Below are positions 43,238-55,064 of a DNA stretch of 64,000 nt, in pieces. The translations under genes and the position numbers were made by a program. Each line of letters opens with the position of its first letter. Positions within the stretch are counted from its first letter, which is position 1. The DNA is taken from the NCBI RefSeq assembly GCF_000819765.1, contig NZ_CDBT01000008.1:306935-370934 (forward strand), in the 5' to 3' direction. The notes below the pieces were generated by a model. The model saw nothing but the letters and a program-made list of their open reading frames with translations. It ran no database searches and was not told the origin of the DNA. The DNA comes from Aeromonas bivalvium. GTDB lineage: Bacteria; Pseudomonadota; Gammaproteobacteria; Enterobacterales; Aeromonadaceae.

Positions 43238-43489
43238 ATGAAGCAGATCCTGATAGGTGCCTTGATGGCCCTGGCGTTGACGGGTTGCAGCAAGGTCAAC
43301 CGTGACAACTATGAGAAGCTGGAGATGGGGATCAGCTACAGCCAGGCCAGTGCCATCCTCGGCAAGGCGGACAGTTGTGACGACGTGCTCGGCACCACCA
43401 GCTGTGTCTGGGGCGACGCCGAGCAGAACATCAAGATCCGGTTCATCGCCGACAAGGCGACCTTCTTCAGCTCGGAAGGGATCAAGTAG
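43238..43489 (+). CDS. Small lipoprotein, DUF3862-like
   Basis: An 83-residue protein with a lipoprotein signal (MKQILIGALMALALTGC, acylated Cys17). The mature part (NYEKLEMGISYSQASAILGK, SCDDVLGTTSCVWGD, IRFIADKATFFSSEGI) matches the DUF3862/BLIP-like fold related to SmpA/OmlA, with two cysteines that could form a disulfide. Function unknown. AGAGGAG precedes the start at 43238; ATG 43211 is a less likely start. Confidence 0.82.
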   Translation: MKQILIGALMALALTGCSKVNRDNYEKLEMGISYSQASAILGKADSCDDVLGTTSCVWGDAEQNIKIRFIADKATFFSSEGIK

Positions 43490-43496
43490 CCCCGAG

Positions 43497-43530
43497 CAAC
43501 AAAAAAGCGCCGTCAGGCGCTTTTTTGTTG
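43497..43530. terminator. Bidirectional terminator after the DUF3862 lipoprotein gene
   Basis: A perfect 15-base-pair stem (43497-43511 with 43516-43530), loop GTCA, with A6 and T6 runs on its arms, serving converging genes. Confidence 0.9.
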
Positions 43531-43541
43531 CTCGCCATCCC

Positions 43542-44156
43542 TCAGTGGGAGGCGTACTGGTAGTTGAAGGTGGGCAGTCCCCACTTGAAGCGCACCGCCA
43601 GCAGCCGCAGCACGAAGCCGATGCCGATGGCACCGAACGCCGCCCAGTCTTTGGGCAGACCCTGCTCGAGGGCCAGGCAATAGAGCCCGGCGGTGATGAG
43701 GGAGACGCCGGCATAGAGCTCGCGTCTGAACACCAGGGGAATGCGCTGGCAGAGCAGGTCCCGCAACACACCGCCAAACACCCCGGTCACCACCGCCATG
43801 ATGCAGGCGATACCGGCGCCGTGGCCCATCTCCAGGGCCCGGGCCGCCCCGAAGATGGAGAAGACCACCAGTCCCAGGGCATCGAGAGCCATGAACAGCT
43901 TGCCGAGGTAGCGCATCAGGGGCGCGCAGATGACGCTGAGCAGGGCGGCCCCCGCCACCAGCACCACATAGTGGGGATGCTCGACCCAGAGCAGGGGGTA
44001 GTGACCGAGCAGCACATCCCGTATGGTGCCGCCACCGATGGCCGTGGCCGAGGCGATGATGACAACGCCAAACAAGTCCATCCGCCTGCGACCCGCCGCC
44101 AGGGCCCCCGTCATTCCCTCGGCCACCAGGCCGAGCAGGAAGAGTGCATGTAACAT
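43542..44156 (-). CDS. TRIC/UPF0126-family membrane protein (YicG/YadS type)
   Basis: A 204-residue inner-membrane protein with about seven helices built from two related halves, each with the GGGxxRD pattern (AIGGGTIRDVLLGHYP and VFGGVLRDLLCQRIP). Bacterial members are related to TRIC cation channels, and some are reported to affect glycine uptake. The physiological role here is not known. Monocistronic. Confidence 0.87.
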   Translation of the reverse strand: MLHALFLLGLVAEGMTGALAAGRRRMDLFGVVIIASATAIGGGTIRDVLLGHYPLLWVEHPHYVVLVAGAALLSVICAPLMRYLGKLFMALDALGLVVFSIFGAARALEMGHGAGIACIMAVVTGVFGGVLRDLLCQRIPLVFRRELYAGVSLITAGLYCLALEQGLPKDWAAFGAIGIGFVLRLLAVRFKWGLPTFNYQYASH

Positions 44157-44250
44157 GAGAAATACCCGGGATTAAAGAAAGGCCCGCATCCTAACAATCC
44201 TGCGTATTCCCTACAAGCGACACCATATTCACATTAGATTAAGTAATGAA

Positions 44251-44276
44251 AAGGGGGCTGTCGCCCCCTCTTTTTC
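44251..44276 (-). terminator. Terminator of cysZ
   Basis: Stem AGGGGGC / GCCCCCT (44252-44258 with 44263-44269), loop TGTC. T runs follow on both strands; on the minus strand it sits 24 bases after cysZ. Confidence 0.8.
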
Positions 44277-44292
44277 TCATGTCGTCATCGCC

Positions 44293-45057
44293 TCAGCGTC
44301 CGAGCTGTTCATCCCGGTACTGATCCACCCACATGGCGGTGGCGCCACAGATGGCCACCGGCATGACGAACAGGTTCACCACCGGAATGGCGGAGAAGAG
44401 GGTCACCAGGGCGCCGAAGCTCAGGCACTTGCCGCGGCGCTGCTTCAAGGCATCGCGCATGGTGATGAAGTCGATCTTGTGGTTGTCGAACGGATAATCC
44501 ACATACTGGATCGCCATCATCCAGGCGCTGAACAGGAACCAGAGCAGGGGGGCCAGGGTCTGGCCGACCACGGGGATCAGGAACAGGATCAGGCAGCCGA
44601 TCGCCTTGGGCAGATAGTATTTGAGCTTCTTCCATTCACGGCCGAAGGTGCGCGGCACATCCTTGACGATGTCGAGCATGCCCGTCTCGGCGCTGGCCTG
44701 CCCGGTGAGCTGCTGCTCCACCTTCTCGGCCAGCAGACCGTTGAAGGGGGCGGCCACCCAGTTTGCCACCGAGCTGAACAGGAAGGAGAAGACCACCAGT
44801 ATGGTGAGCAGGGCGATGGGCCAGAGCAGATAATCGAGCCAGGAGAGCCAGCTCGGGATCTGCTGGTGCAACCAGGCAAACAGGCCGTCCAGTTGCAGCA
44901 AGAGGGCGTAGAAGGCACCGGCAAACAACACGAAGTTGACCAGCAGGGGGATCAGCACGAAGGTGCGGATCCCCGGCTGGCGGATCAGCGAGAAACCGCG
45001 CAGGAAGTAGTCTGCACCGCTGATAGAGTCTTTGACTAGGGGGCGTGATTGGCTCAT
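44293..45057 (-). CDS. cysZ: Sulfate transporter CysZ
   Basis: An inner-membrane sulfate uptake protein for cysteine synthesis, 254 residues (E. coli 253). The start [21 protein letters not shown] (ATG 45057) has GGAG five bases upstream; ATG 45102 is less likely. Family stretches: [88 protein letters not shown]. It is divergent from smc-zipA-ligA; in E. coli cysZ also neighbours zipA-ligA. Confidence 0.94.
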   Translation of the reverse strand: MSQSRPLVKDSISGADYFLRGFSLIRQPGIRTFVLIPLLVNFVLFAGAFYALLLQLDGLFAWLHQQIPSWLSWLDYLLWPIALLTILVVFSFLFSSVANWVAAPFNGLLAEKVEQQLTGQASAETGMLDIVKDVPRTFGREWKKLKYYLPKAIGCLILFLIPVVGQTLAPLLWFLFSAWMMAIQYVDYPFDNHKIDFITMRDALKQRRGKCLSFGALVTLFSAIPVVNLFVMPVAICGATAMWVDQYRDEQLGR

Positions 45058-45164
45058 CTGAGCTCCATCCGTGACAGGAAACAGCCTGCATATTACAAAC
45101 AAGCCGTTGATTTGGTAAAGTCGCCAGCCCGCCTCCCCACTATTTAGCCCGGATATAGGCCTCC

Positions 45165-48100
45165 ATGCGTCTGAAATTGATCAAGCTCGCCGGCTTCAAG
45201 TCGTTTGTCGAGCCGACCAAGATAGTGCTCAGTGCCGACATGACCGCCGTAGTGGGGCCCAATGGCTGCGGAAAGTCCAACGTCATCGACGCGGTGCGCT
45301 GGGTGCTGGGGGAGAGTTCGGCCCGCCATCTGCGCGGCGAGAACATGACCGACGTCATCTTCAACGGCTCCCTCAACCGCAGCGCCCATGGCCGCGCCTC
45401 GGTCGAACTGGTGTTCGACAATCCCCACAACCGGGTGCCCGGTGAATTTGGCCGCTTCAGCGAGATCTCGGTGCGCCGGGAGGTGCTGCGGGACGGCTCC
45501 AACCACTACGAGATCAACGGCCAGAAGTGCCGCCGCAAGGATGTCACCGACCTCTTCCTCGGCACGGGCCTGGGCCCGCGCAGCTACGCCATCATAGAGC
45601 AGGGCACCGTCAGCCGGCTGGTGGAGTCGCGCCCCGCCGATCTCAAGCTGTTCATGGAGGAGGCCGCCGGGGTCTCCCGCTACAAGGAGCGGCGTCGGGA
45701 AACCGAGCTGCGCATCCGCCACACCCAGGAGAACCTGGAGCGCCTCGGCGACATTCGCGGCGAGCTGGGGTCGCGCCTCGAACACCTCAAATCCCAGGCC
45801 GAGACCGCCGAACGCTACACCCGGCTCAAGAGCCGCTCGCGCGCCGCCCGCGCCGAGCTCATCGGCTCCGAGCTGTGGGCGCTGGAGACCCGGCTGGCCC
45901 AGGCCAAGGAGGAGCTGGGCAAGGTGGAGCTTGCCATCGCCGCCCTCGATGCCAGACGCAGCCAGGATGACAGCCGTCACATCGGTCTGTCGGTGGCCCG
46001 CCAGGAGGCCCAGGCCGAGCAGACGGCGCGTCAGCAGCAACTCTTCCTCGGCGGCCAGGCCATCGCCCGGCTTGAGCAGCAGCAACTGCACCGAGACGAG
46101 CTGGGCCGCGACTGGCAGGCTCGCCATGGCGCCCTGAGCGAGCGGATCGAGGGGCTCAAGGGGCGGCTGGCCGAGCAGCATGAGGCCCAGGCAAGCCTTG
46201 CCCTGAGCGCCGAGCAGGAAGAGGCCCGCCTCGAGCAGTGTGAGCAGTTGCTCACCGAACAGCAGGCTCGACGACTGGCGGCGAGCGAGGCCCTCGAGGG
46301 GGCCAGGGGCCGGCAACAGCTGTGGCAGCAGCGTCAGGGGCAGCTGCAAACCCAGCTCAACCAGATCCGCACCCAGCAACAGGGTCTGCAGGAGTTGCAG
46401 GCCAGGACCCGGCTCGCCCGCCTCAAGCTCGAGGAGGCGCAGGGGGATGCCCTCGGCCAGCAGCCGGATCTGCAGCCTCGACTGGATGCCCTGTCGGAGG
46501 CGCTGGCGCTCTCCCGGGCCCGTCATGAGGCGCTGGAGGCGCAGTGGCAGGCCGGTGTGACCCGCCACGAGGCCCTCAAGGGAGAGCGGGATCGCCAGGG
46601 CGGTCTGCTGCGGGAACTCGGTGCCCGCCTCGCCACCCTTGATCAGATTTTGGGGGAGCAGATGGCGGGGGCCACCCTGGCGGACCGGCTGCAGGTCGCC
46701 CCCGAGTGGGCCCAGGCCCTGGACAAGGTGCTCGGGCGCTGGCTCACCGCCCAGCCAGGGGATGAGTGCAACCTGGCGCAAGACGGGCTCTGGATAGGCC
46801 CTGCCCACCCAGCGGTGCCAGGCACCCTGGCGGCCCGGCTGGAGGGGGAGCACATCCCCGCCTTCCTCAACGTCATCTGGCTGGCCGATGACAGGCAGGC
46901 GGCACTGGCCCGCCAGCCATCGCTCCTGGCCGGTGAGTCGGTACTGACCCCGGCGGGAGACTGGTTTGGCCCCAACTGGGCCGATCTCGGTCAGGGCGGC
47001 GCCCTCGGCACCCTGGCGCTGCTGGGAGAACGTGAGCGGTTGCACACCGAGCTGGCCGCAGGGGAACAGGCGCTGGCCCGGCTGAATGCCGAGTTGGGGG
47101 GAGCCGATGGCGATCGCGCCCAGCTGCACGGCGCCGTTGAGGCGAGCCAGCGTGCCCTGCGCGAGCAGGAGCAGCAGTGGCAGCAGCTGCGGGAAGCCTG
47201 GAGCCAGCAGCAGGGCCAGCGTCAGGAGCGTCTGCTGCGCCTGGGCCAGCTCGGGGAAGAGCTGAGTCGCCTCGACGCCGAGCAGGCCGCCGAGGCCAGC
47301 CGCGGCGAAGCCCTCACCCAGGCCCACGAGCTGGCCGATGCCCAGTGGCAGGAACATCTGGCCCAGGGGGAGGCACAGCAGGCACAGCGGCGCCTGCTCG
47401 AGGAACAGGCACAGCGGGCCGAGCAGGATCTGGAGGCGGCACGGGGGCGCCGTGAGCAGCAGCAGGGACAATGCCAGCGCCTGCTGCTGGAAAAACAGAA
47501 CCTGAGCCAGCTCATCGCCCTGGGAGAGCAGGAACTGGCCCGACTCGGGCTGGAATTGGCGCAGCTCAAGGCGCCGCAGCCGCAGGAGAGTCAGGAATTG
47601 TCGCCCCTGCTCGGCGAGCAACGGGCCCTCGAAGAGGCCCAACTGGCCTGTCATCAGCGTATCGCCCGCCTGGATCAGGAGCTGGCCGAGCTGGAGCAGG
47701 CCCGCAGCCGGGATCGGGCGCAGATGGTGACCCTGCAAGAGCAGCTGGCCCAGCTGCGTCTGGAGCGCGAGCGCAATCTCACCCGCAGGCAGGGGCTGCA
47801 CGAGCAGCTCGAGGAGCTGGGGGTGCGCCTGATCGATCTCGATCAGGCGGCGCTGATCGCCGCCAACCGCACCGCCCTGCGCCAGGAGATCCAGACCCTG
47901 GAGGGGCAGGTGGAGGCGCTGGGGGCCATCAACCTGGCCGCCCTCGGGGAATATGAAGAGGCGAAGAGCCGGGCCGGGTACCTGGAAGATCAGTGTCAGG
48001 ATCTCGAACAGGCGCTGGAAACCTTGAGCCAAGCCATTAAAAGAATTGATAAAGAGACACAAATACGCTTCCGTGACACTTTCGATAAGGTCAATGAAGA

Positions 48101-48536
48101 TTTAAAATCCCTGTTCCCCAAGGTGTTTGGGGGCGGGAGTGCCTGGCTGGAACTCACCTCCGACGATCTTTTGGAGGCAGGGGTGAGCATCATGGCAAGA
48201 CCTCCGGGCAAGAAGAATGCTACCATTGCCCTGCTTTCCGGGGGGGAGAAGGCCTTGACCGCGCTGGCGCTGGTTTTTGCCATCTTCAGACTCAATCCGG
48301 CGCCATTTTGCATGCTGGATGAGGTGGATGCTCCGCTCGATGAAGTGAACGTCGGTCGCTTCTGTTCTCTTGTCAAAGAGATGTCGAGCACAGTACAGTT
48401 CATTTATATCAGTCATAACAAGGTCTCCATGGAGATGGCCGAACAACTGGTCGGCGTAACGATGCAAGAGCCCGGGGTTTCTCGCATCGTATCGGTCGAT
48501 ATCGGTGAAGCCGTCGCTTTGGCTGAGCAAAACTAG
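45165..48536 (+). CDS. smc: Chromosome segregation ATPase Smc
   Basis: A condensin-type ATPase of 1123 residues. The N-terminal head has [18 protein letters not shown] and Walker [10 protein letters not shown]. Two long Gln/Glu/Ala/Leu-rich coiled coils (about 170-490 and 640-970) flank a reduced hinge near 500-610. The C-terminal head has signature [14 protein letters not shown] and Walker [16 protein letters not shown]. Smc normally works with ScpA/ScpB, which are not encoded here. It is 15 bases upstream of zipA. Many gammaproteobacteria with MukB lack Smc; the smc-zipA-ligA arrangement is known from Pseudomonas and Shewanella relatives. Confidence 0.93.
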   Translation: MRLKLIKLAGFKSFVEPTKIVLSADMTAVVGPNGCGKSNVIDAVRWVLGESSARHLRGENMTDVIFNGSLNRSAHGRASVELVFDNPHNRVPGEFGRFSEISVRREVLRDGSNHYEINGQKCRRKDVTDLFLGTGLGPRSYAIIEQGTVSRLVESRPADLKLFMEEAAGVSRYKERRRETELRIRHTQENLERLGDIRGELGSRLEHLKSQAETAERYTRLKSRSRAARAELIGSELWALETRLAQAKEELGKVELAIAALDARRSQDDSRHIGLSVARQEAQAEQTARQQQLFLGGQAIARLEQQQLHRDELGRDWQARHGALSERIEGLKGRLAEQHEAQASLALSAEQEEARLEQCEQLLTEQQARRLAASEALEGARGRQQLWQQRQGQLQTQLNQIRTQQQGLQELQARTRLARLKLEEAQGDALGQQPDLQPRLDALSEALALSRARHEALEAQWQAGVTRHEALKGERDRQGGLLRELGARLATLDQILGEQMAGATLADRLQVAPEWAQALDKVLGRWLTAQPGDECNLAQDGLWIGPAHPAVPGTLAARLEGEHIPAFLNVIWLADDRQAALARQPSLLAGESVLTPAGDWFGPNWADLGQGGALGTLALLGERERLHTELAAGEQALARLNAELGGADGDRAQLHGAVEASQRALREQEQQWQQLREAWSQQQGQRQERLLRLGQLGEELSRLDAEQAAEASRGEALTQAHELADAQWQEHLAQGEAQQAQRRLLEEQAQRAEQDLEAARGRREQQQGQCQRLLLEKQNLSQLIALGEQELARLGLELAQLKAPQPQESQELSPLLGEQRALEEAQLACHQRIARLDQELAELEQARSRDRAQMVTLQEQLAQLRLERERNLTRRQGLHEQLEELGVRLIDLDQAALIAANRTALRQEIQTLEGQVEALGAINLAALGEYEEAKSRAGYLEDQCQDLEQALETLSQAIKRIDKETQIRFRDTFDKVNEDLKSLFPKVFGGGSAWLELTSDDLLEAGVSIMARPPGKKNATIALLSGGEKALTALALVFAIFRLNPAPFCMLDEVDAPLDEVNVGRFCSLVKEMSSTVQFIYISHNKVSMEMAEQLVGVTMQEPGVSRIVSVDIGEAVALAEQN

Positions 48537-48551
48537 AAAGAGAAGCAGCTA

Positions 48552-49646
48552 ATGCAGGAATTGCGTTACATCTTGGTCGCCTTGGGCGGGATTGCCATTG
48601 CGGCATTGCTCATTCACGGGTTGTGGAGCAACAGGAAGAATCGTCAGTCCCCGATCAAGGAGAAACCCTTGAACCGGATGGACAGCAAAACACGGGATCG
48701 TGACAGCGATGCCTTCGACAGCGATGGCATCGGTCAGGTGCGCGTGGTCAGTGCTGGCCGCCGCGCCGAACCCAAGCTGCAGAGCGAAGCCGTCCCGCGC
48801 AGCCAGTATCTCGATGACGAGGATGAGGACGAGCTGCCGCCGCCCGCCCCGCGCAAACCCGTCGCTCGCCCGGTCGCCCCCCCTCCCGCCTATGAAGAGG
48901 AAGAGGAGATGGAGGAGCCTGTGCTGGAGACAGTGCCTCCCGAGCCGCAGCGCAAGCCTGCCCAGGTCAATCGTCGCACCCCGGTCTACCGCTCCCGTCC
49001 CCAGCGCGAACCTGCCATGCAGCCGTTCGACGATGAGCCCCAGAGCGAGCCCGATTACACCAGCGGCCTCAGCTTTGGCGAGGCGCCCCGGGCCCAACCC
49101 CGTCAGGCTGCCGAGCCCGTCGCCGAACGAGCACCCCAGATCGAGACCCGGAGCGAACGCGTCGCCCCCGTTCAGGCCCCCGTCTATGACGAGCCCGAGC
49201 CGGTACGCGCCCCGGTAGAGAAAATCTGGCAGGATGTCTACGTCATCAACCTGATGGCCCGTCCCGGTCAGGAGCTGCAAGGGGCCGCCCTGCTTGCCTC
49301 CCTGCAATCCCTGGCGTTCAAGTTTGGCGAGATGGACATCTTCCACCGCCACGAGGGGCTGGATGGTCGTGGCGAGGTGCTCTTCTCCATGATCAACATG
49401 GTCAAGCCGGGCACCTTCAATCCCTACCGGATGGAGCAGTTCAGCACCCCGGGCGTGTCCCTCTTCATGCAGTTGCCCCTGCGCAGCAATGTGGCGTTTG
49501 CCTTCGAACACATGTTGCAGGCCGCCGATCAGCTGGCCAGCGATCTGGATGCCATGCTGACCGACATGGAGCGCAGCCCCTTGAGCGACGAGACCATAGC
49601 CCGTTATCGCCGCGAGCTGGCCGCCTTCGAGGCGGGCCGCGACTAA
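48552..49646 (+). CDS. zipA: Cell division protein ZipA
   Basis: An essential division protein that tethers FtsZ to the inner membrane. The product has 364 residues (E. coli 328). One N-terminal membrane helix (about 5-24, YILVALGGIAIAALLIHGLW), a charged segment, a long Pro/Glu-rich linker (about 80-220) and the C-terminal FtsZ-binding domain (about 230-364: DVYVINLMARPGQELQGAALL, FGEMDIFHRHEG, FSMINMVKPGTF). It is close behind smc and followed by a terminator before ligA. Confidence 0.94.
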   Translation: MQELRYILVALGGIAIAALLIHGLWSNRKNRQSPIKEKPLNRMDSKTRDRDSDAFDSDGIGQVRVVSAGRRAEPKLQSEAVPRSQYLDDEDEDELPPPAPRKPVARPVAPPPAYEEEEEMEEPVLETVPPEPQRKPAQVNRRTPVYRSRPQREPAMQPFDDEPQSEPDYTSGLSFGEAPRAQPRQAAEPVAERAPQIETRSERVAPVQAPVYDEPEPVRAPVEKIWQDVYVINLMARPGQELQGAALLASLQSLAFKFGEMDIFHRHEGLDGRGEVLFSMINMVKPGTFNPYRMEQFSTPGVSLFMQLPLRSNVAFAFEHMLQAADQLASDLDAMLTDMERSPLSDETIARYRRELAAFEAGRD

Positions 49647-51752
<2,106 letters not shown>

Positions 51753-51771
51753 TCTCCCTCTCTTCACTATG

Positions 51772-51803
51772 ACAACAGACCCGGCCCAGGCCGGGTCTGT
51801 TGT
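51772..51803 (+). terminator. Terminator of ligA
   Basis: A perfect 15-base-pair stem (51772-51786 with 51789-51803) 19 bases after the stop. The loop is two bases, so the inner pairs probably open. Short T stretch follows. Confidence 0.85.
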
Positions 51804-51986
51804 TTCTGCTGGCCGCAGGAGCAGGAATGACGACAGGGGGTGACAGGATGGCGCCGTCACGACGCACAAGGGAAGGCCTGGAAAAAGCGCGATAGGGGGA
51901 TCGGCGCCTGGGCCAAGCAGGGTCTGGCCTGGATGTAGTCTGAACCCTTTTGGGTCTGATTTCGAACTGAGCAGCTGGCGGAAAAC

Positions 51987-52000
51987 CTGTTCTGGATCAA
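51987..52000 (+). promoter_or_regulatory. Possible FNR box upstream of nrdD
   Basis: CTGTT CTGG ATCAA matches the consensus TTGAT-N4-ATCAA at eight of ten positions, 235 bases upstream of nrdD and 31 bases before the first NrdR box. FNR control of nrdDG is known in E. coli. Single-site evidence only. Confidence 0.4.
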
Positions 52001-52030
52001 GAAAGCGGAACCGGCTTTGGGGCCTAATAG

Positions 52031-52077
52031 CCACAACATATAGGGAATTAAAGAAAAAAATCACCTATATATTGTGT
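52031..52077 (+). promoter_or_regulatory. Two NrdR boxes upstream of nrdD
   Basis: CCACAACATATAGGGA (52031-52046) and CACCTATATATTGTGT (52062-52077) each match the NrdR consensus ACACWATATATWGTGT at about 12 of 16 positions. Their starts are 31 bases apart, three helical turns, the usual spacing for cooperative NrdR binding. NrdR represses ribonucleotide reductase genes when dATP is high. The 470-base region 51753-52221 holds no other feature than these sites and the FNR-like box. Confidence 0.75.
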
Positions 52078-52221
52078 TTGTAAGCTGTGGATAACGCCAG
52101 CATCTGCCAGATGCCAGCCAGGGTCAGAGGCCCGGCTGGCCCCGCCTCGCCCTCGTGAGCCGGGTGGGCTGGCATCGCTCATCGGGTCGACCCGATACGA
52201 CCATTTTTGCGGGGATAAGAG

Positions 52222-54339
52222 ATGAAACCGGTTGTGATCAAACGTGATGGATGTCGCGCACCATTCAATGGCCAGCTGATCGCCGAGGCGGTGAGCCGGG
52301 CGGCGGAAGCGGTCAATCAGGGCAACCCGGCGCTTGCCGAGCGCATTGCCGCCGCCGTCAGCCAGGAGCTGGAAGGGCGGGGAGAAGTGGACATCCACGA
52401 GATCCAGAACCGGGTCGAGAACCATCTGATGGCCTCCGACGACAAGGCCATCGCCCGCGCCTACATCGAGTACCGTCACGACCGGGATCAGGCCCGCGAG
52501 GCCCGCGGCCGGCTGGCCCAGGAGATCCGTGGCCTGGTGGAGCAGACCAACGCGGCCCTGCTCAACGAGAACGCCAACAAGGATTCCAAGGTGATCCCGA
52601 CCCAGCGCGACCTGCTGGCGGGCATCGTCGCCAAGCACTACGCCATCAGCCACATGCTGCCCCGGGAGGTGGTGCAGGCCCACGAGAGCGGCGATCTGCA
52701 CTTCCACGATCTCGACTACTCCCCCTTCTTCCCCATGTTCAACTGCATGCTGATCGACCTGCAGGGGATGCTGACCCACGGCTTCAAGATGGGCAATGCG
52801 GAGATAGACACCCCCAAATCCATCAGCACGGCCACCGCCGTGACCGCCCAGATCATCGCCCAGGTGGCGAGCCACATCTATGGCGGCACCACCATCAACC
52901 GCATCGATGAGGTGCTGGCTCCCTATGTGACCATCAGCTGGCAGAAGCACAGGGAAGTGGCCGAGGAGTGGGGCATCAGCGACGTGGATGCCTACGCCAT
53001 GGCTCGCACCGAGAAGGAGTGCTACGACGCCTTCCAGTCCCTGGAGTACGAGGTCAACACCCTGCACACCGCCAACGGCCAGACGCCGTTTGTCACCTTC
53101 GGCTTCGGCCTCGGCGACAGCTGGGAGTCGCGCCTCATCCAGCGCGCCATCCTCGGCAACCGCATCGCCGGCCTTGGCAAGAACAAGAAGACCGCCGTCT
53201 TCCCGAAACTGGTGTTCGCCATCAAGGATGGCCTCAACCACAAGCAGGGGGATCCCAACTACGACATCAAGCAGCTGGCGCTGGAGTGTGCCTCCAAGCG
53301 GATGTATCCGGACATCCTCAACCATGACCAGGTGGTGAAGGTGACCGGCTCCTTCAAGACCCCCATGGGCTGCCGCTCCTTCCTCGGTGCCTACGAGGAG
53401 AATGGCGAGCTCATTCATGAAGGGCGCAACAACATAGGGGTGGTGAGCCTCAACCTGCCGCGCATCGCCCTCAAATCCCGCGACGAGGCGGATTTCTGGG
53501 ACAAGCTGGATGCGGCACTGCGGGTGGCCAAGACGGCGCTCATGTATCGCATCAAGCGACTGGACGGCGTCAAGGCGCGGGTCGCCCCCATCCTCTACAT
53601 GGAGGGGGCCTGCGGCGTGCGCCTCAAGGCGGACGACAACGTCAGCGAGATCTTCAAACATGGCCGCGCCTCCATCTCGCTCGGCTACATCGGGGTGCAC
53701 GAGACCATCAACGCCCTGTTCGGCACGCAGACTCATCTGTTCGACAGCGAGACCCTGCGCCAGAAGGCCATCGCCATCATAGCGCGGCTCAAGGCGGCCA
53801 CCGACGAGTGGAAGGAGGAAACCGGCTACGGTTTCAGCCTCTACTCCACCCCGAGCGAGAACCTCTGCACCCGCTTCTGCCGCATCGATGCCAAGGAGTT
53901 CGGCGTGGTGGCCGGGGTGACCGACAAGGGCTACTACACCAACAGCTTCCACCTGGACGTGGAGAAGCAGGTGAACCCTTACGACAAGCTGGACTTCGAG
54001 GCGCCCTATCCACCCATCGCCAGCGGCGGCTTCATCTGCTATGGCGAGTACCCCAACATCCAACACAACCTGGAAGCGCTCGAGAACGTCTGGGACTACA
54101 GCTATGACAAGGTGCCCTACTACGGCACCAACACCCCCATAGACGAGTGCTACGACTGCGGCTTCACCGGCGAGTTCGAGTGCACTTCCAAGGGCTTTAC
54201 CTGCCCGCGCTGCGGCAACCACGATCCGGCCAAGGTGTCGGTGACCCGCCGGGTGTGCGGCTACCTCGGCAGCCCGGATGCGCGCCCCTTCAATGCGGGC
54301 AAGCAGGAAGAGGTGAAGCGCCGGGTCAAGCATATGTGA
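52222..54339 (+). CDS. nrdD: Anaerobic ribonucleoside-triphosphate reductase
   Basis: A glycyl-radical enzyme reducing ribonucleotides to deoxyribonucleotides without oxygen. The product has 705 residues (E. coli 712). An N-terminal ATP-cone (about 3-95, VIKRDGCRAPFNGQLIAEAV) is followed by the ten-stranded barrel. Four zinc cysteines C643, C646, C661 and C664 (CYDCGF, CPRCGNHD) and the radical glycine G680 in RVCGYLG close the sequence. NrdG, the activase, follows after 157 bases that carry a hairpin-rich repeat. Regulated by NrdR and probably FNR. Confidence 0.97.
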   Translation: MKPVVIKRDGCRAPFNGQLIAEAVSRAAEAVNQGNPALAERIAAAVSQELEGRGEVDIHEIQNRVENHLMASDDKAIARAYIEYRHDRDQAREARGRLAQEIRGLVEQTNAALLNENANKDSKVIPTQRDLLAGIVAKHYAISHMLPREVVQAHESGDLHFHDLDYSPFFPMFNCMLIDLQGMLTHGFKMGNAEIDTPKSISTATAVTAQIIAQVASHIYGGTTINRIDEVLAPYVTISWQKHREVAEEWGISDVDAYAMARTEKECYDAFQSLEYEVNTLHTANGQTPFVTFGFGLGDSWESRLIQRAILGNRIAGLGKNKKTAVFPKLVFAIKDGLNHKQGDPNYDIKQLALECASKRMYPDILNHDQVVKVTGSFKTPMGCRSFLGAYEENGELIHEGRNNIGVVSLNLPRIALKSRDEADFWDKLDAALRVAKTALMYRIKRLDGVKARVAPILYMEGACGVRLKADDNVSEIFKHGRASISLGYIGVHETINALFGTQTHLFDSETLRQKAIAIIARLKAATDEWKEETGYGFSLYSTPSENLCTRFCRIDAKEFGVVAGVTDKGYYTNSFHLDVEKQVNPYDKLDFEAPYPPIASGGFICYGEYPNIQHNLEALENVWDYSYDKVPYYGTNTPIDECYDCGFTGEFECTSKGFTCPRCGNHDPAKVSVTRRVCGYLGSPDARPFNAGKQEEVKRRVKHM

Positions 54340-54360
54340 GTCCAGAGCGGATCCCAGCCT

Positions 54361-54475
54361 CCCCTTAACAAGGGGCAAGTCGGCCCCCTCTCCTAGGGGA
54401 GAGGGGGCCGATCGAGGAGCTGTTGGCGACGATCAGCTCCCTTCTCCCCTTGCGGGAGAAGGGCTGGGGATGAGG
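54361..54475. repeat. REP/MITE-like element with four consecutive hairpins
   Basis: Between nrdD and nrdG lie four inverted repeats in a row: CCCCTT/AAGGGG (54361-54375), a perfect 13-base-pair stem around TAGG (54381-54410), GGAGCTG/CAGCTCC (54416-54440), and CCCTTCTCCC/GGGAGAAGGG (54439-54463), followed by CTGGGGATGAGGG. The last motif is the common GGGAGAAGGGCTGGGGATGAG type of dispersed repeat in many Proteobacteria. It may stabilise the nrdD 3' end or lower nrdG expression. Confidence 0.7.
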
Positions 54476-54496
54476 GGGCTGAAATAGAGAGAGAAG

Positions 54497-55009
54497 ATGC
54501 ACTACCACCAGTACTACCCGGTCGATGTGGTGAACGGCCCGGGCACCCGGGCCACCCTGTTCGTCTCGGGCTGCGAGCACCAGTGCCCGGGCTGCTACAA
54601 CCAGATCACCTGGCGCCTCGACGGCGGCAAGCCGTTCGATGAGGCCATGAGCGATCGCGTCATCAGGGATCTCAAGGATTCGCGCATCAAGCGGCGAGGT
54701 CTGTCGCTCTCGGGCGGCGATCCGCTTCACCCCGCCAATGTGCCGCATGTGCTGGCGCTGGTGCGGCGGGTGCGGGCCGAGTGCCCCGGCAAGGACATCT
54801 GGTGCTGGACCGGCTATCTGCTGGCAGATCTCAGCCCGGCCCAGCGCGAGCTGGTTTGCTTACTGGATGTGCTGGTGGACGGCAAGTTCGAGAAAGGGCT
54901 GGCGGACCCCGGCCTGCTCTGGCGCGGCAGCAGCAACCAGATCATTCACGATCTCGCGCTCTGGCGGGCGCAACAGGGGGAGCGGATCCCCTGTCAGGTT
55001 TGCAGTTGA
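54497..55009 (+). CDS. nrdG: Anaerobic ribonucleotide reductase activating protein
   Basis: A radical-SAM enzyme that generates the glycyl radical on NrdD. The product has 170 residues (E. coli 154). The [4Fe-4S] cluster motif CxxxCxxC is C26, C30 and C33 (CEHQCPGC). SAM-binding stretch LSLSGGDPL and LVDGKFEKGLADP with the strongly conserved DG-KFE are seen. The C-terminus IPCQVCS adds two cysteines. The frame agrees with E. coli from the first residues (MHYHQYYPVDVVNGPGTR). Confidence 0.95.
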   Translation: MHYHQYYPVDVVNGPGTRATLFVSGCEHQCPGCYNQITWRLDGGKPFDEAMSDRVIRDLKDSRIKRRGLSLSGGDPLHPANVPHVLALVRRVRAECPGKDIWCWTGYLLADLSPAQRELVCLLDVLVDGKFEKGLADPGLLWRGSSNQIIHDLALWRAQQGERIPCQVCS

Positions 55010-55064
55010 GGCCAGGGATGTTTATGGTTAGGCCAACCCGAATCGCTCTTTCATAAGGAACGCC

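Noticed and set aside
45144..48062. 972-codon open frame opposite smc
   Set aside because: Gln/Leu-rich translation is the mirror of the Gln/Glu-rich Smc coiled coils. No ribosome site or domain.
52048..54378. 776-codon open frame opposite nrdD
   Set aside because: Antisense shadow of a clear nrdD gene; no recognisable protein.
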